From an uncultured Bacteroidota bacterium (GTDB lineage: Bacteria > Bacteroidota > Bacteroidia > Flavobacteriales > Flavobacteriaceae), in contig CACIJH010000002.1 in the NCBI GenBank assembly GCA_902586905.1, forward strand, positions 61,849-125,848: a stretch of DNA of 64,000 nucleotides, in the 5' to 3' direction. A model generated the notes under the pieces. It did not search any database. It was not told the DNA's origin and was given only the letters and a program-made list of their open reading frames with translations. The position numbers were made by a program, and so were the translations under genes. Position 1 is the stretch's first letter. Every line of letters begins with the position of its first letter. Positions 53,692 through 61,355 of this stretch are shown here, one piece after another.

Positions 53692-54575
53692 AGGTTAAAA
53701 AATATGCTGCGATAGATGTTGGGTCCAATGCCATTCGGTTGTTGATCATGAATATCATTAAGCGTAAAAATGAAGAACCCTTATTTACAAAAAGCGCGAT
53801 GGTTCGTGCGCCCATTCGCTTGGGTTCAGATTCGTTTGTGCTAGGTGAGATTTCGCCTAAAAAGAAAAAACGAATGATAGATTCCATCAAGGCATTTAAG
53901 CTATTGATGAAAGTTCATAAGGTTGATCGTTATTTGGCCTATGCAACTTCGGCCTTACGAGAGGCAAATAATGGGATGCAGATCACAGCTGAAATCCAGA
54001 AAAAAACAGGGGTTAAGATTGAAATTATCGATGGCCATCGAGAGGCAGAAGTCATTGCTTCAACAGACTTGTATAAGGTTGTTCGACCAGATCAAAACTA
54101 CTTGTTTATCGATGTTGGTGGTGGGAGTACTGAGTTGACAGTTTATAGTCATGGAAAGATTGTTGTTTCAAAATCCTTTAAAATCGGTACAGTGCGATTG
54201 TTAAAGAAAATGGTGGACAAAAAAGTTTGGGAATCCTATAAAAGTTGGATCATCAAAAACACTTCTGATTATGATGAGATGTCAGTTCTTGGCTCTGGAG
54301 GTACGATCAACTCCTTGTTTAAGCTGTCGGGCAATAGTTTTGGGGAGCCATTATCGTTTGACTTTATCAAGGAGAAGTACAAGACCCTTCAATCGATGAC
54401 CCCCAAGCAGATGATGGTTGATTTTCGGTTTAACGCTGATCGTGCAGATGTAATCGAACAAGCAACAAAGATATACCTAGAGGGAATGAAGCACTCCAAA
54501 TCCTCTGTGATTCACGTACCCAAAGTCGGACTTGCCGATGGGATGGTAAAGTTGTTGTATAAGGAGAAAGGGTAG
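53688..54575 (+). CDS. ppx: Ppx/GppA phosphatase (exopolyphosphatase), compact form
   Basis: This ASKHA-fold phosphatase hydrolyses polyphosphate termini or pppGpp. The 295 residues contain AAIDVGSNAIRLLI, ATSALREANNG, IDGHREAEVIAS, LFIDVGGGSTELTVY and VLGSGGTINSL, the family's phosphate and adenine-loop motifs. The C-terminal HD-like domain of longer Ppx proteins is missing. The start is a TTG overlapping the ppk stop as TTGA; no ATG lies nearby. Operon context favours polyphosphate over pppGpp. Confidence 0.88.
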   Translation: MKVKKYAAIDVGSNAIRLLIMNIIKRKNEEPLFTKSAMVRAPIRLGSDSFVLGEISPKKKKRMIDSIKAFKLLMKVHKVDRYLAYATSALREANNGMQITAEIQKKTGVKIEIIDGHREAEVIASTDLYKVVRPDQNYLFIDVGGGSTELTVYSHGKIVVSKSFKIGTVRLLKKMVDKKVWESYKSWIIKNTSDYDEMSVLGSGGTINSLFKLSGNSFGEPLSFDFIKEKYKTLQSMTPKQMMVDFRFNADRADVIEQATKIYLEGMKHSKSSVIHVPKVGLADGMVKLLYKEKG

Positions 54576-54582
54576 GGGTTGT

Positions 54583-54608
54583 TTTTGTTGAGACATTGTT
54601 CAACAAAA
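54583..54608. repeat. Inverted repeat between ppx and miaE
   Basis: TTTTGTTGA (54583-54591), 8-base loop, TCAACAAAA (54600-54608): a perfect 9-bp inverted repeat just after the ppx stop, between convergent genes. It is AT-rich and not followed by a clean T-run, so at best a weak bidirectional terminator. Confidence 0.4.
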
Positions 54609-54655
54609 TTCTTGTTTCTCAACTTTGTCCAAAAAACTATTACTGAGTTTATGCG

Positions 54656-55238
54656 TCACCCATGCATCGTTTCTTTAGTGCCAAAGCTTTTGATCAATTC
54701 CCCTTCAAAGGCGAGTAGAGCTTTCCATTTTTGATCGGTTTTTTCTCGTCCGCCGTAGGTACGCGCAAACTGTAAAAAACATAGTGTAGTGATTCGCCTC
54801 GCTGATCATCAGCTTTTTGTAAAAACGAGCCAACTGTTTGTCTTCCAACTTCTCTGAAAGCAATCGAAAACGCTCACAACTACGCGCCTCAATCAATGCC
54901 GCATAAAGCAACTTATGCACCAAATGATCCTCTCGACTACCTCCCTTTGGGAAAAACTGCATCAATCGATTCACATATTCATCCTTACGCTCTCGTCCTA
55001 AGGCAAAGCCTCGCTCAATCAAAAGATAATGCACCATTTTAAAATGACTCATTTCCTCAGCAACCAAATCTATCATGGCTTGTACCAGTTCGGTTTTTTC
55101 TGGATAGCCAATGATAAAAGAAATGGCTGTACTTGCTGCCTTTTGTTCGCAATAGGCATGATCAACCAATATTTCTTCGATGTTTTTTTCAACAATATCC
55201 ACCCAGCGAGGGTCGGTTGGGAGCTGTAGTCCTAGAAT
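54656..55238 (-). pseudogene. miaE: miaE (tRNA 2-methylthio-N6-isopentenyladenosine hydroxylase), frameshifted and lacking a standard start
   Basis: MiaE is a diiron enzyme that hydroxylates ms2i6A37 of tRNA. Homology extends both ways beyond the 165-residue track ORF. Upstream, in frame, are LGLQLPTDPRWVDIVEKN codons preceded by ATT (55238) where ATG is expected. Downstream, after the T6 run in ATGTTTTTTACAG (54779-54774), the other frame continues as FLQFARTYGGREKTDQKW and ends TKETMHG. Removing one T restores a 193-residue protein, the usual MiaE length. Diiron ligands (EEMSHF, EARSCERF, EANHY) are intact. A decayed gene or a sequencing error in the homopolymer are both possible. The dnaX stop lies just upstream. 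Confidence 0.85.
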
Positions 55239-55243
55239 GATGT

Positions 55244-56962
55244 TTAATTTAAATCCAAATCAAATTCCTTTCGAATATCATCAACCACAGGGTTGATTTT
55301 AACCAGTTGTTCGTATTTGTCCTTTGGCGTATAGATATAGTTTTTTTGCTCTTCTTCATTCACTTGAATCACAAGTGTCAGCAAATCATTTTTTAGTTCA
55401 TCCCCCAAGGCTTCCAACACCTTTGCTTTTTCGCTTTCAAGCTCTACTTTGTTGGTTTTGTTTGGAAAATTGAGATGAATTTCTGTTTTATTCTTTAATC
55501 TGGGGATATCAAGGTTTAAAAGTGCAGCTAGGTTATACTCACCTTCAGATTCCAGCTTGGAAGACAATTGCTTCCATGCAGCTTCCAAACGCTCTTGCCC
55601 AACTTGTTGATCTCTTATGCTTTTTCCATTCGAAGGTTGATTGGCCTTTATGCTTTTTTGAATGGCGATACTGGAGAGAGACAAGCCCGAAACCCCTTTT
55701 GGCTTGATGTTCAGCTCGATGGGCTTTTCGTCAACTTGCTTGTCAGTCGTCGTGGGGCTTTCGACTTCGGTATGCGCTGGTGTTGTTACTTCTTCAACGA
55801 CAATCGCAGGTTTTTCTTCAACAACTGCTTGCTTTTCTTCTGTTATTGTTGGTTTTTGTTCTCTTTTTGTTGGAGGCTTGATGTAGGGTTTACTCTTTTT
55901 TTTTTCGTCAGTAGCAGATGCGATTTGCATCAAACAGAGTTCGACGTGTAGCCGTTGATTTTTTGAACTCTTATAACTCAGGTCACAAGCATTTGCCAAA
56001 GCAATTGACTTTTCAAGAAAATCGAGTGATGCTGTTTCCGATTGTTCCAAAAACTTCTTCTTGGTTGCTTCTCCAACTTCCAACAATTCAACAGTATCCT
56101 TATGCCTACACATCCACAAGTCACGCAAATGACTTGCAAGACCAACAATAAAATGATGTCCATCAAACCCCTTTGATAAGATTTTATCAAAAGACAAAAT
56201 AACTTCTCGAATATTCCCTTCGATCAAGTCTTTGGTGATATGCAAATAGGTGTCAAAATCGAGTATACTCAGGTTGACCGAAACGTGTTGGGCAGTGATG
56301 GTTTCATTGGAAAAACTGACAATCCGATCAAAGATAGAGAGGGCATCTCTCATGGCACCATCGGCTTTTTGTGCAATCAAATGAAGTGCTTCTTCTTCAG
56401 CCTTAATACCTTCACTTTCAGCTATTTTTTGGAGATAGTTTTTTGCATCAGTCACGCTAATACGCTTAAAATCATAGATTTGGCAGCGTGAAAGTATAGT
56501 GGGGATAATTTTGTGTTTTTCTGTTGTTGCCAGTATAAAAATGGCATGTGCAGGAGGTTCTTCCAAGGTTTTCAAAAACGCGTTGAAGGCAGCTTGTGAA
56601 AGCATATGAACCTCATCGATGATATAAACTTTGTAGTCTCCAACTTGTGGGGGGATACGTACCTGATCGATTAGATTTCGAATGTCCTCTACAGAGTTGT
56701 TGGATGCAGCATCTAACTCAAAAATATTGAAGGCAAAATTGTTGTCATCAGCGCTCTCATCGTTTTTGGAATTGATCTTTTTGGCAAGGATTCTCGCACA
56801 GGTTGTTTTGCCCACGCCTCGAGGTCCACAAAACAACAGGGCTTGTGCAAGATGGTCAGTTGCAATTGCATTATCAAGTGTTTTGGTAATAGACTCTTGA
56901 CCAACAACATCTTCAAACCGCTGCGGGCGATATTTTAATGCCGATACCACAAAAGGTTCCAT
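55244..56962 (-). CDS. dnaX: DNA polymerase III subunit tau/gamma
   Basis: DnaX is the clamp-loader ATPase. The 572 residues have AAA+ motifs: Walker A CGPRGVGKTT, Walker B YIIDEVHMLS and sensor-1 LATTEKHKIIPTILSRCQ with the Arg finger region SRCQ. Domain III ends near residue 345. The Cys4 zinc knuckle between Walker A and ELDAASNNSVEDIRNL is replaced by a Cys-free acidic segment (NSKNDESADDNN). A Pro/Lys/Glu-rich linker follows, then a C-terminal tau-like domain. At codons 353-356 an A10 run ends in A AAA AAG; in the -1 frame GAG TAA follows at once, giving a 357-residue gamma-like product. It is divergent from rnpB. Confidence 0.95.
   Translation of the reverse strand: MEPFVVSALKYRPQRFEDVVGQESITKTLDNAIATDHLAQALLFCGPRGVGKTTCARILAKKINSKNDESADDNNFAFNIFELDAASNNSVEDIRNLIDQVRIPPQVGDYKVYIIDEVHMLSQAAFNAFLKTLEEPPAHAIFILATTEKHKIIPTILSRCQIYDFKRISVTDAKNYLQKIAESEGIKAEEEALHLIAQKADGAMRDALSIFDRIVSFSNETITAQHVSVNLSILDFDTYLHITKDLIEGNIREVILSFDKILSKGFDGHHFIVGLASHLRDLWMCRHKDTVELLEVGEATKKKFLEQSETASLDFLEKSIALANACDLSYKSSKNQRLHVELCLMQIASATDEKKKSKPYIKPPTKREQKPTITEEKQAVVEEKPAIVVEEVTTPAHTEVESPTTTDKQVDEKPIELNIKPKGVSGLSLSSIAIQKSIKANQPSNGKSIRDQQVGQERLEAAWKQLSSKLESEGEYNLAALLNLDIPRLKNKTEIHLNFPNKTNKVELESEKAKVLEALGDELKNDLLTLVIQVNEEEQKNYIYTPKDKYEQLVKINPVVDDIRKEFDLDLN
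55890..55905 (-). other. dnaX slippery site (A10; A AAA AAG AGT AA)
   Basis: On the coding strand GAC GAA AAA AAA AAG AGT AAA: ten consecutive A (55905-55896) including the zero-frame heptamer A AAA AAG. A -1 slip reads GAG TAA and ends the chain with Lys-Glu. The +1 frame also stops, 18 codons later. The site falls just after clamp-loader domain III. Escherichia coli dnaX uses the same heptamer followed by AGTGA to make gamma, and Thermus uses a long A run with transcriptional slippage. Confidence 0.7.
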
Positions 56963-57033
56963 AGAAACAAATATATCAAAACCACCTGGATTTACACTTG
57001 CTTGGGCGATGTGTTTATCAACGACAAAACTTG

Positions 57034-57041
57034 TACTTTTG
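57034..57041 (+). promoter_or_regulatory. -7 box of rnpB
   Basis: TACTTTTG, exact TAnnTTTG, ends 5 bases before the first paired base of P1 of the RNase P RNA, exactly where a promoter for a mature-ended RNA should be. No clear -33 TTG. Confidence 0.6.
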
Positions 57042-57043
57042 CA

Positions 57044-57330
57044 CGGCAGGCCACCTTACCGCTGCACGCAAGTGTAGAGGAAAGTCCGGACACCATAGCG
57101 CAGTATAGCGGGTAACGCCCGTCGTCCGCCGAGCGGATAGGACAAGTGCAACAGAAAGAAAGTACAGTTCGGCTGTAGTGAAATCAGGTAAACTCTATAC
57201 GGTGAAACGTCAAGTAAACCAGCGTTTGAAAGAAGCGCTCTTGAGCTGGTGGGTAGACGGCTAGAGCCCAACAGCAATGTTGGGTCCAGATCAATGGTAA
57301 GGCACGACAGAATCCGGCTTATGGCCTGCT
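57044..57330 (+). ncRNA. rnpB: RNase P catalytic RNA
   Basis: This is the bacterial RNase P ribozyme, which matures tRNA 5' ends. P1 is formed by GCAGGCCA (57046-57053) and TGGCCTGC (57322-57329). The universally conserved 5' P4 region is GAGGAAAGTCCGGACACC and its 3' partner lies in CACGACAGAATCCGGCTTATGG. Internal conserved elements AACAGAAAG, GGTGAAACG and GTAAACC are present. A T7 run immediately after P1 (57330-57336) serves as terminator. The ORF track only shows a shadow ORF here. It is divergent from dnaX and convergent with the broken VOC gene. Confidence 0.96.
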
Positions 57331-57334
57331 TTTT

Positions 57335-57754
57335 TTATTTGTTTGTAGGCCCCATTAGATCGCTAAAAAAGTCATCATTTGCTTCCCACAATTCAATTGC
57401 ATTGCCCTCAGGATCCAAAATATGAACAAACTTACCATAAGGATAACTCGATATTTCATCGATGATTTCTGTTCCTACTTCACGCAAGTAATCAACTGTC
57501 TTTTCGATGTTTTCAACCCTAAAATTGATCATAAAATCTTTTTTTGAAGGCTAAAAATAATCTGTATCATTTTTAAATACCGACCATAAGAAATATTGAA
57601 TTTTATCTGGGTTTTTGGCATTCCTGAATTCAAAGGAAGAACCATATGGATTGAGGTTAAAACTCAAATGTTTTCTATACCATTCGCGAAGTCGACTCGA
57701 TTTTTTGGCTTTAAAAAAGATACCGCCTACGCCAATAACTTTGGGTGTAAACAT
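57335..57754 (-). pseudogene. VOC-family (glyoxalase-like) protein interrupted by an in-frame TAG
   Basis: Two track ORFs (67 and 65 residues) lie in the same frame. The first, MFTPKVIGVGGIFFKAKK..., ends at a TAG (57553-57551) after NDTDYF. Reading through gives PSKKDF and MINFRVENIEKTVDYLREVG, finishing with KFVHILDPEGNAIELWE. Together they form a complete vicinal-oxygen-chelate protein of about 139 codons with both beta-alpha-beta-beta-beta halves. The TAG most simply replaces AAG or CAG (YFKPSKKDF in relatives, from memory). Internal re-initiation at the ATG at 57532 would give only a half-domain. It is a recent nonsense mutation or sequence error. Confidence 0.82.
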
Positions 57755-57783
57755 GGGACTTGGTTTTTATAAAGATAAAAAAA

Positions 57784-58395
57784 TTATAAGGATTTCAATA
57801 GGGTAACAGTCTTTGGCCCTTCGTTAAAAAGCAAATCGAAAATACTCAAGTTGGGTATAAAACCATTTTTATCACTAAAGACTTGGGTGTATTCAAAATT
57901 TATGTCAGGTTGATGGTTCTTTGCATGAATCAGATGTCTTAGATCATCATATTGACTTTCCTTTTCATAGATGGTTGTTGTTTCGACTGGCGTTGGGACT
58001 TGTAACAATTCACTAATCGTTTTGATGATTTCGTTGTTAAAATCGATGAGCGAGTCATAAGTATTTTGATAAAGTGGTGCAATATCATCTTCATAATATT
58101 CAAAAAATGGGGATGATTGATATGCTGTTTTGATGGATAGCCAATGGTTTCTTTGCCAGGGAAATGTGTTGGCAATCGATACATCCTTATATTTTTGATG
58201 ACCATCATACCCAAGGTGTTGGATCGGGATACTCAGCATCAGCTTTCCATTCGCAGCGTGGATTTCCATGCGATTCCGATAGGTTTGTTTTTGATAGTTA
58301 TCTTCGACTTCCCAGACAATTGTTTGTTCCTTACAAATCGGAATCCAATGCGAAATTGGTCCAGCATAGGCAATCGGAAGTAGGGTATGGGTCAT
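57784..58395 (-). CDS. WbqC-family protein
   Basis: This 203-residue soluble protein matches the WbqC family: a start of LLPIAYAGPISHWIPICKEQTIVWEVEDNYQKQTYRNR, LSIPI, DVSIANTFPWQRNHWLSIKTAYQSSPFFEYYEDD and a C-terminal NLSIFDLLFNEGP. Some family members sit in polysaccharide loci, but biochemical function is not established. It overlaps lepB by 4 bases and is the last gene of the parA-to-wbqC operon. Confidence 0.82.
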   Translation of the reverse strand: MTHTLLPIAYAGPISHWIPICKEQTIVWEVEDNYQKQTYRNRMEIHAANGKLMLSIPIQHLGYDGHQKYKDVSIANTFPWQRNHWLSIKTAYQSSPFFEYYEDDIAPLYQNTYDSLIDFNNEIIKTISELLQVPTPVETTTIYEKESQYDDLRHLIHAKNHQPDINFEYTQVFSDKNGFIPNLSIFDLLFNEGPKTVTLLKSL

Positions 58396-60089
58396 TTTGC
58401 TTTAAGTCGCTTTCGAATGCGAACAAAAATTTGATAGGCAACTATAGCTGCCAGGAAGTGCCAGCGATAGGATACAGGCTCACCATCACCATTGGTTGTG
58501 GTAAATACCCGATTCCATCGGATTTTCATATTCGATAATCCATCGTTTATTCCATCGATACTCATCCAAATGAAAATCGGCTTACCAACAATGTGGTCTG
58601 CTGGAACAAAGCCCCAAAAACGACTGTCTTCCGAACGATGACGATTATCTCCCATCATCCAATAATAATCCTGTGCAAAGGTGTATTCATTGACAGGTTC
58701 ACCATCAATCAATATCATACCATTTTCGTAGAAGAGTGTTTTCTGCTCATAATCTCGAATCAACTTTCGATACAAGGCAATGTTGTTTTTTGTCAATTGA
58801 ACAGTTACACCTTCTTTGGGCATGACAATTGGGCCAAAATTATCCTCGTTCCAATTGTAGCGAATATCATTTGGGAAAAAGTTAGTGTTATAGGTTTTTT
58901 GCTTGTTGATGTTGCGCACCAGACTATCAAAACTGACTTCATTTTTAACTTTTTCTGCTTCATCTAGCGTGAGGAAAATTGTTTTTCGAGTTTCTCTTAG
59001 CTCTGTTACTCGCAGGCGATATCTGCGAATGAGATCTGCTGGAATTCCTTTTGCTTGTGAAATCGCAATGAGGTTATCTCCTTGTCGAATGACATTGATA
59101 TTGTTTGCATATAGGGCATTGAGTTGTTGTTGATTGATGTTGTTTTCAATGCGAAAACGCCTCTTTAAATCTGTGATTCCTGATTTTATAAGTTCTCGCG
59201 ACGAAATCCCTTTACTGCTGTAAGCAGTGTAGCCATACAATGGTTTTGCACGATCGGGGAGTTGTGTTCGTTCGCCATTGATATGAATAATCCCATCAAT
59301 GATTTCCAACGTATCTCCTGGGATTGCCACACAACGTTTGACATAGTTTGATTTTTTATCAATGGGTTTATCGACCCGTGCTTCTTTCTTAAAAAACTGT
59401 CGCACAGTATCTGCAGGCCAACTAAACACAACAATTTCATTTCGCTTGATGCGTTGCAGCTTTGGCAATCGCATATAGGGGAGCTGTGGATTTTTGAGAT
59501 AGGATCGCACGCGCGCTAGGGGTATGGTGTCATGCACCATTGGGAATGAAATCGCTGTTTGGGGCACTCTGGCACCATAATGATACTTACTGACAAATAA
59601 AAAATCACCTGTCAGTAATGTTTTTTCCAACGAACCAGTGGGAATGATATAAGGTTGTATGAGGTATGTGTGAACAAAAGTTGCAATGATCACAGCAAAC
59701 AAAATGGAACTAAACCATTCTCCAAAAGCCGTTTTTGGCTTTAAATTTCTATCGCTGATATACGTAAGTCGATCATCGTAATTGAACCTGTACAGATAAA
59801 GTCCAAGGGTTACAATGACAAGAAAGGTGTCTAGCGTACTTCTTCTGCCAAAACTTCTGGCGGTTTCAACCCAAACGACAGGGAAAATGATCAAATTGAT
59901 GATTGGCATAAAAAACATCACCACCCACCACATGGGTCGATTGATGATTTTCATCAATATCAATGCATTATAAATCGGTATGGCTGCTTGCCAAGCTTTG
60001 AATCCTGCTCGCTGATACAACTTCCATGTTCCAAAAAAGTGAGCACCTTGAATGCAGAGAATAAAAAGAAGCCATTGTGCGAATGTCAT
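58392..60089 (-). CDS. lepB: Signal peptidase I, large Bacteroidota form
   Basis: SPase I removes signal peptides from exported proteins. At 565 residues it is much larger than the usual 180-330. The N-terminal 100 residues form several membrane helices (FAQWLLFILCIQG, WWVVMFFMPIINLIIFPVVW, TFLVIVTLGLYLY). The SPase domain follows a further helix: the catalytic Ser is in PTGSLEKTLLTGDFL, the Lys in NYVKRCVAIPGDTLEI and box E is WMMGDNRHRSEDSRFWG. About 220 residues are inserted between the Lys box and box E, mostly helical and hydrophilic. It lies 30 bases after dapB. Confidence 0.93.
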   Translation of the reverse strand: MTFAQWLLFILCIQGAHFFGTWKLYQRAGFKAWQAAIPIYNALILMKIINRPMWWVVMFFMPIINLIIFPVVWVETARSFGRRSTLDTFLVIVTLGLYLYRFNYDDRLTYISDRNLKPKTAFGEWFSSILFAVIIATFVHTYLIQPYIIPTGSLEKTLLTGDFLFVSKYHYGARVPQTAISFPMVHDTIPLARVRSYLKNPQLPYMRLPKLQRIKRNEIVVFSWPADTVRQFFKKEARVDKPIDKKSNYVKRCVAIPGDTLEIIDGIIHINGERTQLPDRAKPLYGYTAYSSKGISSRELIKSGITDLKRRFRIENNINQQQLNALYANNINVIRQGDNLIAISQAKGIPADLIRRYRLRVTELRETRKTIFLTLDEAEKVKNEVSFDSLVRNINKQKTYNTNFFPNDIRYNWNEDNFGPIVMPKEGVTVQLTKNNIALYRKLIRDYEQKTLFYENGMILIDGEPVNEYTFAQDYYWMMGDNRHRSEDSRFWGFVPADHIVGKPIFIWMSIDGINDGLSNMKIRWNRVFTTTNGDGEPVSYRWHFLAAIVAYQIFVRIRKRLKAK

Positions 60090-60119
60090 AATTAAATGAG
60101 TTTATTGAGTAAACATATA

Positions 60120-60806
60120 TTACAATTGCAGTACGTCTTGCATGTTAAATATACCCTTTTTCCCTAGAATCCATTCAGCAGCAACAACAGCGCCCAAGGC
60201 AAATCCATGACGATTGTGAGCAGTGTGAGTGATGGATATTTCGTCTATTTCAGAATGATGGGTAACAGTGTGTGTGCCAGGCACATCATCCTTTCGAATG
60301 GCACTAATCGGAATGCCCTCACCCTGATCTTCTTTCAAATGCCATTTTTGATCTGGCGATACTCCTTCGGCGAGTGTAATCGCTGTGCCACTGGGTTTAT
60401 CAATTTTTTTGGTGTGATGTATTTCTTCAATGGAAACATCATAGTGAGGATGTTTTGCCATCATTGTTGCCAATTTTTTGTTGAGTTCAAAAAATAAGTT
60501 TACACCCAGGCTAAAGTTAGAAGCAAAAATAAATGCACCATTGTTTTCTTTGCATAGCGATTCGATATCCCCCAACTGATCTAGCCAGCCTGTTGTGCCA
60601 CAGATGACAGGGATTCCTCTTTTCAGGGCATCACTGATGTTTTTGTATGCTGCGCTGGGTACACTGAAATTGATTGCGACATCTGCCATATAGGACTTAT
60701 TTTCATTGTCTTTGTCAATTTTAGCAACAATGGTATGTCCCCTTTCCACTGCAATTTTTTCGATTGCTTTCCCCATACGGCCATACCCTAGTAGTGCGAT
60801 TTTCAT
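60120..60806 (-). CDS. dapB: 4-Hydroxy-tetrahydrodipicolinate reductase
   Basis: DapB acts in lysine and diaminopimelate synthesis, giving meso-DAP for peptidoglycan. The nucleotide-binding GYGRMGKAIE is at the N-terminus. CGTTGW, SNFSLGVNLFFEL and the catalytic VSIEEIHHTKKIDKPSGTA (His pair and Lys) define the family, with THTAHNRHGFALGAV near the end. At 228 residues it is slightly shorter than the Escherichia coli enzyme, as is common in Bacteroidota. It is in the parA-parB-DUF5683 operon. Confidence 0.95.
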   Translation of the reverse strand: MKIALLGYGRMGKAIEKIAVERGHTIVAKIDKDNENKSYMADVAINFSVPSAAYKNISDALKRGIPVICGTTGWLDQLGDIESLCKENNGAFIFASNFSLGVNLFFELNKKLATMMAKHPHYDVSIEEIHHTKKIDKPSGTAITLAEGVSPDQKWHLKEDQGEGIPISAIRKDDVPGTHTVTHHSEIDEISITHTAHNRHGFALGAVVAAEWILGKKGIFNMQDVLQL

Positions 60807-60815
60807 TTGACAAAT

Positions 60816-61355
60816 TTAAAAATTGAAATTAAGACTAACACCAATATGATGATCAGCCACAACTGAGTGGTAATCTATATATGGTTTAAGACTCAAATTT
60901 TGATTGAGATTATACTGTTTGAGGTGTGCATCGATATTGGCATCAAGGATGTTGAGAAAATAGGTGCCAATGATGAACAGCATCGATTGATCTCTGTACT
61001 GCTTATAAAAATTCATACCATCTACCAATCGATCATTGTCGAGGATAATGCCTTGAAATTTATCGTCGTTAAACCCTGCCAATCTTCTTTTATAAGCATT
61101 TCTATATTGCCTAAATTTAATATTGTTGAGATCATAGAAATAAATCGAAGCACCAATTCCCCCATACACTAGGGGGAGCTTCCAGTATCGCTTGTTATAG
61201 ATTTGTCCCAAACCTGGAAAAACAGCAGAATAAAAAGCAGCCCTTGAAGGTCGAAGAGGGTCATATTCCTTTTCACTAAAGATAGCCAACTCTTGTTTTT
61301 GTCCATAAGTGGCAAAAGAAAGAAGTATAATCAATAGTGTGAGTTTACGAATCAC
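60816..61355 (-). CDS. DUF5683-domain envelope protein
   Basis: This 179-residue protein has a signal peptide (MIRKLTLLIILLSFATYGQ). The DUF5683 core contains AAFYSAVFPGLGQIYNKRYWKLPLVYGGIGASIYFY, a pair of membrane-associated segments with the PGxGQxY motif. A third hydrophobic segment (SMLFIIGTYFLNILDANIDAHL) follows, and the C-terminus ends in Phe (GVSLNFNF) like an outer-membrane strand. Function is unknown; it is repeatedly found beside parB in Bacteroidota. It overlaps the parB end by 11 bases. Confidence 0.82.
   Translation of the reverse strand: MIRKLTLLIILLSFATYGQKQELAIFSEKEYDPLRPSRAAFYSAVFPGLGQIYNKRYWKLPLVYGGIGASIYFYDLNNIKFRQYRNAYKRRLAGFNDDKFQGIILDNDRLVDGMNFYKQYRDQSMLFIIGTYFLNILDANIDAHLKQYNLNQNLSLKPYIDYHSVVADHHIGVSLNFNF

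Noticed and set aside
57056-57277. 73-residue minus-strand ORF at 57 kb
   Set aside because: It lies entirely within the RNase P RNA gene, whose conserved P4 region and P1 pairing explain the sequence.
29931-57553. Stop-codon reassignment explaining the in-frame TAA in hicB and TAG in the VOC gene
   Set aside because: All three stops end many intact genes here (TAG ends porQ and the 514-residue protein, TAA most others), and two different stops are involved; mutation is simpler.
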